Made by a program: the position numbers and the translations under genes. Below the pieces are notes generated by a model. The model did no database searches. It was given only the letters and a program-made list of their open reading frames with translations, and had not been told where the DNA came from. Positions 33,124 to 38,474 of a stretch of 38,474 nt of DNA are shown in pieces. This DNA comes from Desulfobulbaceae bacterium (GTDB lineage Bacteria > Bacteroidota > Ignavibacteria > Kapaibacteriales > UBA2268): contig JAGXRP010000037.1 in assembly GCA_018335795.1 (NCBI GenBank), positions 1 to 38,474 of the forward strand, given 5' to 3'. Within the stretch, counting starts at the first letter, position 1; each line of letters opens with the position of its first letter.

Positions 33124-33995
33124 AAGCCTTGTACCTGTTCTTTTACCACGAATCCTTTAGGTCCGTTTTCGATTCTGACTGCTTGAGTGAATGCGTCATG
33201 CTCGAAAAATATAATCCAATTTTCCTCAGCCGCTTGTGTGAAGTATTTCTTTTTTTCTTCGATTGTCGTTAACGGGAAATTATCATATCCCATTCCGTAT
33301 GCAATGCCCAAATGAGCCGTTGTAGGGGCTAAATCTGCACAATAGAGCAAAGTTTCGCCACCGTCAGAGATTTTGACCATTTGCATAAAACTTGTATGCC
33401 CATGAATTGGAATAACGCTGATTCCGGAGAATAACTCTCCCTCGCCGTCAGTAAATTCCAAGACATTTTCATCAATCAAAGGTTGGTAATTTTCGGGCAT
33501 AAATGATGCTCTATCTTTAACAGATGGTGATTTTGCCCATTCGAGATGCTTTTTCTGGACGTAATGCTTTGCATTGCCGAATACAGGTTGAGCTAATCCA
33601 TTGACTATTTCGGTCGAACCACCGCAATGGTCGAAATGTAAGTGAGTCAATATTACATCTGTGATTTCATCGGATTTGATGCCTGTAGATTGGGTCAATG
33701 TGTTGCGAATTTCGGATTTTGCAATGTCAATGTTGTACATCTCAACGAACTTTTCGTCATATTTTGTGCCATTGCCACTGTCAACCAAAATTTTTCTATC
33801 GTCAAATGTGATTACCAAAGGGCGTGATGCAAGAGGAATGCGATTGAACTCGTCGCCCTGATTGTATTTTTTGCTCCATAGATTCTTGGGAATCACTCCG
33901 AACATAGCCCCGCCATCTAAAGCAAACAAGCCTGTATCGAGTGATTTCACATCAAATTTGCCAATTTTCAATTTCGTTCTCGTATCGTTTAACAA
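33120..33995 (-). CDS. Metallo-beta-lactamase-fold hydrolase
   Basis: 291 residues. Zinc motif THLHFDHCGG (H118, H120, D122, H123), then PIHGHTSFMQ (third His), YCADLAPT (bridging Asp) and FFEHDA (last His), so both metal sites are complete. The layout (long N-terminus, VDSGNGTKYDEK before the motif) resembles lactonase/MlhB-like members of the fold; the substrate is unknown. The open frame has no ATG at its start: TTG at 33995, directly after an in-frame stop, is used, with TTG at 33971 as alternative. First gene of the coupled operon with the Rieske protein and QueG. Confidence 0.87.
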   Translation of the reverse strand: MLNDTRTKLKIGKFDVKSLDTGLFALDGGAMFGVIPKNLWSKKYNQGDEFNRIPLASRPLVITFDDRKILVDSGNGTKYDEKFVEMYNIDIAKSEIRNTLTQSTGIKSDEITDVILTHLHFDHCGGSTEIVNGLAQPVFGNAKHYVQKKHLEWAKSPSVKDRASFMPENYQPLIDENVLEFTDGEGELFSGISVIPIHGHTSFMQMVKISDGGETLLYCADLAPTTAHLGIAYGMGYDNFPLTTIEEKKKYFTQAAEENWIIFFEHDAFTQAVRIENGPKGFVVKEQVQGF

Positions 33996-34021
33996 TTATG
34001 TATAGTACAACGAAATAAAAT

Positions 34022-34029
34022 CAAAATTA
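34022..34029 (-). promoter_or_regulatory. Candidate -7 element of the MBL-Rieske-queG operon
   Basis: TAATTTTG on the minus strand fits TAnnTTTG and would start transcription about 20 nt before the TTG codon. The -33 region is poor (ACTG) and lies in the terminator hairpin. Confidence 0.35.
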
Positions 34030-34043
34030 TCATAAAAAGAAAA

Positions 34044-34082
34044 ACCGTACAGTTCTAATCATTTGATTTCGCTCTGTACGGT
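34044..34082 (-). terminator. Terminator hairpin, probably bidirectional
   Basis: The 9-bp arms accgtacag (34044-34052) and ctgtacggt (34074-34082) pair perfectly. On the minus strand it is followed by tttttctttttat. It is the first good stop signal after the tandem-repeat region for transcripts leaving the T9SS-sorted gene. Confidence 0.65.
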
Positions 34083-34149
34083 AATTTTTAAAAAACAACA
34101 ACTTTTTATTTCTAAAGCTTTTCTATTCTACTATCACAAGAAATAAAAA

Positions 34150-34364
34150 CCGCATAGTATTTTGTAATAGAGAAAAAGAAGCAAATACGTAAAACATAAA
34201 TACCAAAAAAATGAAACATAAAAAAAGAACAATGAAAACATAAATCTAAAAGCATGAAACATGATTCTAAAATACGTAAAACAAAATTCTAATTTAGTGA
34301 AACATAAATTCTAAAAAATATAAAACATAAATCCTAAAAAGTCTGAACCCAAAATACTATGCGG
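34150..34364 (-). repeat. Large inverted repeat enclosing seven degenerate tandem repeats
   Basis: Perfect 14-bp arms ccgcatagtatttt (34150-34163) and aaaatactatgcgg (34351-34364) begin 6 nt after the stop of the T9SS-sorted gene. On the minus strand the second arm is followed by TTTTTATTT, as in a terminator. The 187-nt loop contains seven tandem units of 20-23 nt (34189-34341) with the plus-strand core (g/a)(t/g)(a/g)AAACAtaaattctaaaa. The units differ from each other by several bases. There is no open frame. The whole 34000-34370 stretch has no gene. Confidence 0.8.
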
Positions 34365-34370
34365 CGATTT

Positions 34371-35663
34371 TTAATTAGCTACTATAAGTCTAGTGCTGAA
34401 AGCTCTCGAATCAATAATCATCTGCAAAACGTAAACGCCGTTACTTAAATTCGATACATTAAAACTAATCTGTTTTGAGCCCGGAGCTGCATATTCATCT
34501 AATATCACAGCCTCCTCATGACCAACACAAGAATAAACACGAATCACTATTCTTGATATTGTTTCAACTTCGTAAAAAATATTTGCGATAGTAGAAGCAG
34601 GATTGGGGCTGACTCTCAGGTAAACCTTGCCATAATCATTTTCGATTTGAGAAAATTTTTCGAGCATTGCCAACTGTTCTGCTGAAAATTGCGACTTAAT
34701 TGCTTCTTCAATCAACTGTCTGCATAGTTGAAACTCTCTTTTGTTATTTAATACATCTTTGTCGAAAGCAGTGCAGTACAAATGTTTGAAGTCTTGGTCG
34801 TTGAGATTGAATGCAAAGATATTGTAAACACCAAATTTGCTCTCGTCAAATCCGTTTTTCATGAATGACGCAAAGTCAACGTTTGCAAGATTGAATTCCA
34901 TTTTCGATTTTTCGAGTAGTTTTTCAAATTCGTCTATACTTTGGGACTTGTAAAAATCAGTGAAGTCTATTCGGGAGAAATCGAAATCAATTCCGCTCTG
35001 CCGAGAATTCATCTCATAGAATTCATCATAAACGTCTGAAAGATAAGTGTAATCCTTGTCGTAGAGCATCTCGAAATCTTGGTCGCCCAATGTACTTACT
35101 TTGCTTTCATTATTAGGTAAGTAGAAGTCAAATTTGTAGTTATCAGCGTAAAATGGTAGGAAACTTTGTTTGGACAAATCAAAATCGGAGTTAATGAAAT
35201 CCTGTTCAATATCTTGATGAAGTGAATAGTTCGGGAATTCGGTCAAATCTATTTCGAGCATGCCAAAGATTAATTTACTTTGGTTGTAATAATTGCTAAG
35301 TGTTGTCGGCTCGATTAAAAAATAGTTCATAACTTCATTATAACCGAGCATTGCTAATGATTCACTTTCGTCATTATAAAAAACATAAGTAAGAAGCTCC
35401 GGCTTAACTTTCAGATTCTTTTGCTTGAAAATGCCTAATTTGTCTAGTACTTTCAATTTGACAGTATTACCTAATTCGTCCAAACCTTCCATTCCATCGG
35501 CGAAACCATCATTGTTTTCGTCTATAAAATATATAGTATGCGAATCGTATGAATTTGGTGATAAGTTGATTGTTAAACGTTCTTGACTGTTCAATGCAAG
35601 TGGAATAACTAAGCTAAGAGCTATGATGAGAATAGCGTGCCGAATATACATAGAGATTTTCAT
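34371..35663 (-). CDS. Exported repeat-containing protein with type IX secretion sorting domain
   Basis: 430 residues. Signal peptide about 1-26 (ends LNSQ), with GGAGGA upstream of the ATG. Near the N-terminus YFIDENNDGFADGME resembles a calcium-binding loop of EF-hand/thrombospondin-3 type. The middle (about 145-270) has several related segments rich in Asp, Phe and Ser (DFDLSKQSFLPFY, DFDFSRIDFTDFYK, EFNLANVDFASFMK), an internal repeat I do not recognise. The end is a T9SS type A sorting domain: LRVSPNPASTIANIFYE, IVIRVYSCVGHE, SFNVSNLSNGVYVLQM and a short tail. It is predicted to be surface-attached or released. Function unknown. Confidence 0.85.
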   Translation of the reverse strand: MKISMYIRHAILIIALSLVIPLALNSQERLTINLSPNSYDSHTIYFIDENNDGFADGMEGLDELGNTVKLKVLDKLGIFKQKNLKVKPELLTYVFYNDESESLAMLGYNEVMNYFLIEPTTLSNYYNQSKLIFGMLEIDLTEFPNYSLHQDIEQDFINSDFDLSKQSFLPFYADNYKFDFYLPNNESKVSTLGDQDFEMLYDKDYTYLSDVYDEFYEMNSRQSGIDFDFSRIDFTDFYKSQSIDEFEKLLEKSKMEFNLANVDFASFMKNGFDESKFGVYNIFAFNLNDQDFKHLYCTAFDKDVLNNKREFQLCRQLIEEAIKSQFSAEQLAMLEKFSQIENDYGKVYLRVSPNPASTIANIFYEVETISRIVIRVYSCVGHEEAVILDEYAAPGSKQISFNVSNLSNGVYVLQMIIDSRAFSTRLIVAN

Positions 35664-35792
35664 TTCTGTTCCTCCACTTTATGAGCTTATGTTGTTTGCT
35701 AAAAGTAATATACAAAATATTTTTATATTATCCAAATATTATCGCAAATTATCTGAAAATAAATATTTTTTTTAGATTTAGACTAATAACAA

Positions 35793-35823
35793 TTGGTTAT
35801 TAAGCTACTATGTATTAGTTTTG
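35793..35823 (+). promoter_or_regulatory. Promoter of the PpiD/SurA-like gene
   Basis: TTG (35793-35795), 20 nt, TAGTTTTG (35816-35823) match the Bacteroidota consensus. The start codon is about 68 nt downstream. Confidence 0.55.
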
Positions 35824-35891
35824 TAGATTGAATTAAAATGCTTTTGTTAGAAAGATTATAAAAATTATTATAAAATGGAGTTAACGAGCTG

Positions 35892-38090
35892 ATGGGAACG
35901 TTACAAAACATAAGAAGAATGTCGCCGTACGTATTTGGGGTTTTTGCGGTTTTACTAGTTGCATTTTTTACAATCGGCGACCCTACGATTATCGAGGGTG
36001 TTCGTGGTACAACCGGTGACCCTAAAACTCAAGTGATAGCAACCATAAACGGGGCACCTATTTATTACCTTGATTATGAGCAAAGAATCAAAGACGAGGA
36101 AGAAAATGCAAAGCGAGAAGCCGAAAAATCCGGACAACCTTTTGATGCAAATGCTACTCGCCAACGTGTTTGGCAAGCCTTAGTTGACGAGGCTCTTCTC
36201 GAACAACAAATCAAAAATTTCGGTATAATGATTACTGATAATCAAATAAAAGAACAATTGATTGATAATCCTCCGGATTTCCTAAAGCAAATGTTTTCTG
36301 ATAGTGCAGGAAACTTCATGCGTTCTACATATATTGAACTGATTACCAAACCGGAAAATTATGTGAATTATATGGGGGGCGACCCCTCGAAAATTCCTCA
36401 GGAAGAAAAGGAATTGGCAGTTAGTAATTTCCGCAAAGATTTGTTCCGTATCGAAAAATACGTGGCGCAAGTTCTGAAACAAGAGGAATTGACCGCAGCT
36501 GTTGCTACAAGTAGTTCGATTATTTCGTCTGAATTCGCACGTATGAAATTCATTCAGGAAAACAGCACTGCGGATTTGAGATTCTTTCCATTGTTAATAA
36601 GGGATTTGCCCCAACAAGCTATGGAAGCCAAAAAAGAGGAAATCGAAGAATATTATAATAAGAACAAAAAATTATACAAACAGAAACCACAACGCAAAAT
36701 CAAATATATTGCGATGCCTTTAGTACCCTCGGCGGAAGATTCGGCTCGTTCGGAACGTAGAGCAAAGAACGTTTCTGATGAATTGATGGCTGCAGCAACT
36801 GATGCGGCAAAAGATAGTATTTTTGATATTAAATTGAGCGAATATAATGGTATGACTCATAACTATTTGATGGTCGAAGAAATTGACCCCCAAATTTACA
36901 GTATATTAAGCATACTTAAGCCCGGTCAAGTTGCCGGTCCTATAAATCGTCCTGATGGCACCTACTTCTTAAGAGTTGATGATGTCAGAAGCGGTGAAAA
37001 CGAAGTAGTCAAAGCAAGTCATATCTTAATAAATTTTGACAACAACAAGGATAGTGCAAAAGCAGAAGCTAATCGGATCTTACGCGAAGCAAAAAGTAAT
37101 CCTAATAATTTTGCATTACTTGCTATGCAATATTCCAAAGATCCGGGTTCAGGTCAACGAGGCGGCGACCTTGGATTTTTCGGCAAAGGACGTATGGTAC
37201 CTCCATTCGAAGAAGCTGCATTTGCCGCTAAAGTTGGTGATATTGTCGGTCCTGTAGAATCACAATTTGGATTTCATATTATCAAAGTTGACGACAAACG
37301 CTCAGAAGAACTAAAATACAGCGAGTTGAGATTGTCGCCAACATTGAGTACTGCCACAAAATCGCAACTTTTCCGTGACGCTCACTCAATCAAGAGCCAA
37401 ATCCAAGAAGGGCTTACTTTCGACACAGTAGCAGCAAGATTGGGATTGGAAGTGAAGGAAAGCCAATATTTTGATGCCAACATTCCGGTGTTAGGATCAA
37501 AACGCTTATCCGATATTGCTTTCTCTGAAGAAGTGGGATTTGTTTTTGAACCAGTCGAAATGGAAAGATACGGAGTTGTTTTGGCACAAGTTGCTGATGC
37601 GAAGGAAATCGGTATCAAGACTTTGGATGACGTCCGCGAAGAAATTTCGCGTAAGATTATCAAAAAGAAACAATTAGATATGCTTGCATCACAAATTACT
37701 CCTTATTTTGATAGAATCAAAGCACTTGGCGGACTTCAAGCCGCAGCCGAGCAAGATACAGAATTAGCTTCAAAAATTCAAGTTTTGAATGCGTTCAATA
37801 ATACGCCAACTATTCCCGGATTTGGTCAAGATGCAGCTTTTGCGGCAACCGTATTCAATTCTGAATTGAACAAACTCATCGGACCCTTCCGCGGTGAAAA
37901 CGGTTACTATATTATCACGGTCGAGAATATCACTAAACCTACTGATGAAGAGGTCAAAGTAGCAATGAAAGATTACAAAGCTGAATTGCAAGTTGCTACT
38001 AAGGGCTCAATCTTTTTCCAATGGTTCCAAAAAGTAAAAGAAGACGCTAAAATTGTTGACCAACGTAGCAAATTCTATCCCGAATATTAA
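35892..38090 (+). CDS. Periplasmic peptidyl-prolyl cis-trans isomerase, PpiD/SurA type
   Basis: 732 residues. One N-terminal membrane helix (about 11-29, YVFGVFAVLLVAFF), a SurA_N-like chaperone region (about 45-200, including RQRVWQALVDEALLEQQIK), a helical segment, and a parvulin domain at about 372-468: VVKASHILINFDN, YSKDPGSGQRGGDLGFFGKG, MVPPFEEAAFA, FGFHIIKVDD. A degenerate second parvulin-like region follows. With one anchor and a periplasmic body it resembles PpiD, which assists folding of exported proteins near the translocon. It has its own promoter and a strong terminator. Confidence 0.92.
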   Translation: MGTLQNIRRMSPYVFGVFAVLLVAFFTIGDPTIIEGVRGTTGDPKTQVIATINGAPIYYLDYEQRIKDEEENAKREAEKSGQPFDANATRQRVWQALVDEALLEQQIKNFGIMITDNQIKEQLIDNPPDFLKQMFSDSAGNFMRSTYIELITKPENYVNYMGGDPSKIPQEEKELAVSNFRKDLFRIEKYVAQVLKQEELTAAVATSSSIISSEFARMKFIQENSTADLRFFPLLIRDLPQQAMEAKKEEIEEYYNKNKKLYKQKPQRKIKYIAMPLVPSAEDSARSERRAKNVSDELMAAATDAAKDSIFDIKLSEYNGMTHNYLMVEEIDPQIYSILSILKPGQVAGPINRPDGTYFLRVDDVRSGENEVVKASHILINFDNNKDSAKAEANRILREAKSNPNNFALLAMQYSKDPGSGQRGGDLGFFGKGRMVPPFEEAAFAAKVGDIVGPVESQFGFHIIKVDDKRSEELKYSELRLSPTLSTATKSQLFRDAHSIKSQIQEGLTFDTVAARLGLEVKESQYFDANIPVLGSKRLSDIAFSEEVGFVFEPVEMERYGVVLAQVADAKEIGIKTLDDVREEISRKIIKKKQLDMLASQITPYFDRIKALGGLQAAAEQDTELASKIQVLNAFNNTPTIPGFGQDAAFAATVFNSELNKLIGPFRGENGYYIITVENITKPTDEEVKVAMKDYKAELQVATKGSIFFQWFQKVKEDAKIVDQRSKFYPEY

Positions 38091-38117
38091 GATTTAGAAA
38101 AGCAATTGAATATATAC

Positions 38118-38151
38118 AAATGGGGTTGATGCAAATCAACCCCATTTTTTT
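38118..38151 (+). terminator. Terminator after the PpiD-like gene
   Basis: A perfect 13-bp stem (38118-38130 with 38135-38147) with a 4-nt loop, running into nine T. Confidence 0.92.
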
Positions 38152-38293
38152 TTGTCAACTTATTTCAGGACGAGAAAAAAATCAAAAATATCTTTCTCTT
38201 TTGTAACTTTATTGCTTTTTAATGTGTATTTTAAATATTCGGAAATGAAAAATATTTCCTATATTTACAAAAATCTATAATGGGAGAATTTTT

Positions 38294-38474
38294 ATGAAAA
38301 GAGCATTTTTATTTTTGGTAACCGTAGCAATGCTGCTGATTGACACAAGTCCATTATGGACGCAAGGCGAACCCATATCGCTGCAAGAGATATGGAGACG
38401 AGAGGAGAATGGAATGACTTTTGAGCGAGTGTGTAAACCTGGGAGAATTGTAAAAATGGGTTTAATTAAAGATA
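38294..38474 (+). CDS. Start of an exported protein gene (cut by the window end)
   Basis: 60 codons with no stop. GGGAG lies 8 nt before the ATG. The product begins with a signal peptide (MKRAFLFLVTVAMLLI, ending near LWTQG), followed by a charged segment ISLQEIWRREENGMTFERV. No domain can be named from this part. A short inverted repeat (ggaaat...atttcc, 38241-38259) lies in the upstream region and may be part of its control. Confidence 0.75.
   Translation, partial: MKRAFLFLVTVAMLLIDTSPLWTQGEPISLQEIWRREENGMTFERVCKPGRIVKMGLIKD

Noticed and set aside
34189-34341. A CRISPR array
   Set aside because: The repeats are directly adjacent, vary in sequence and length, and there are no unique spacers or cas genes.

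Overview
The window looks like a chromosomal segment of a Gram-negative member of the Bacteroidota/Chlorobiota (FCB) group; an Ignavibacteria- or Kapabacteria-like lineage would fit, but that finer placement is inference. Three things support it: two complete secreted proteins and one gene remnant end in type IX secretion (Por) C-terminal sorting domains; several intergenic regions carry the Bacteroidota-type promoter TTTG/TTG-N20-TAnnTTTG; and the DNA is AT-rich with an IS1182-type transposase and several REP-like palindromes.

Layout. 1-620: right end of an IS1182-family element (transposase N-terminus only) and a cluster of REP-like hairpins. 622-4700: bL33 (rpmG), a RelA/SpoT homologue whose hydrolase domain is degenerate, a HAD phosphatase and CdsA. 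4700-7400: a repeat-bearing gene-free stretch, a Cys-rich secreted protein, a T9SS-sorted propeller-like protein and a perfect 30-bp palindrome. 7548-10494: nuoA and nuoB standing apart from other complex I genes, a MATE exporter and a RidA-like protein. 10523-16849: a heavy-metal efflux operon (His-rich small protein, CzcB-like adaptor lipoprotein, CzcA/CusA-type RND pump, TolC-like channel).

16850-23958 is the physiological centre. A T9SS-tail remnant is followed by a leftward ferredoxin-cupin-hcp operon, a divergent Rrf2 regulator with a three-Cys cluster motif, then nrfH, nrfA and an outer-membrane porin. Hcp reduces NO or hydroxylamine, NrfHA reduces nitrite to ammonium, and the Rrf2 protein is the obvious NsrR-like NO sensor. 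A 24-bp inverted repeat lies exactly between the -33 and -7 elements of the hcp-operon promoter. This reads as a compact nitrite-ammonification and nitrosative-stress module.

24029-25640: a TetR regulator with a clear operator inside its own promoter, then a ZIP metal transporter. 25670-28049: a small defence/addiction island, made of a type II restriction-modification pair closely resembling EcoRV (predicted site GATATC) and a BrnT-type toxin with a ribbon-helix-helix antitoxin. 28137-31659: a leftward operon of a POT transporter, an L,D-transpeptidase lipoprotein and an EamA transporter. 31754-33995: a translationally coupled operon of an MBL hydrolase, a Rieske ferredoxin and epoxyqueuosine reductase (QueG). 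34000-35663: a T9SS-sorted protein whose 3' region contains a terminator-like inverted repeat with a 187-nt loop holding seven copies of a degenerate 20-23-nt repeat. 35793-38474: a PpiD/SurA-type chaperone and the start of another secreted protein.

The observations most worth following are the repeat-expanded terminator, the EcoRV-like system, the hcp/nrf regulon with its operator, and the synthetase-only Rel protein. All family calls come from reading motifs by eye; no database search was run.
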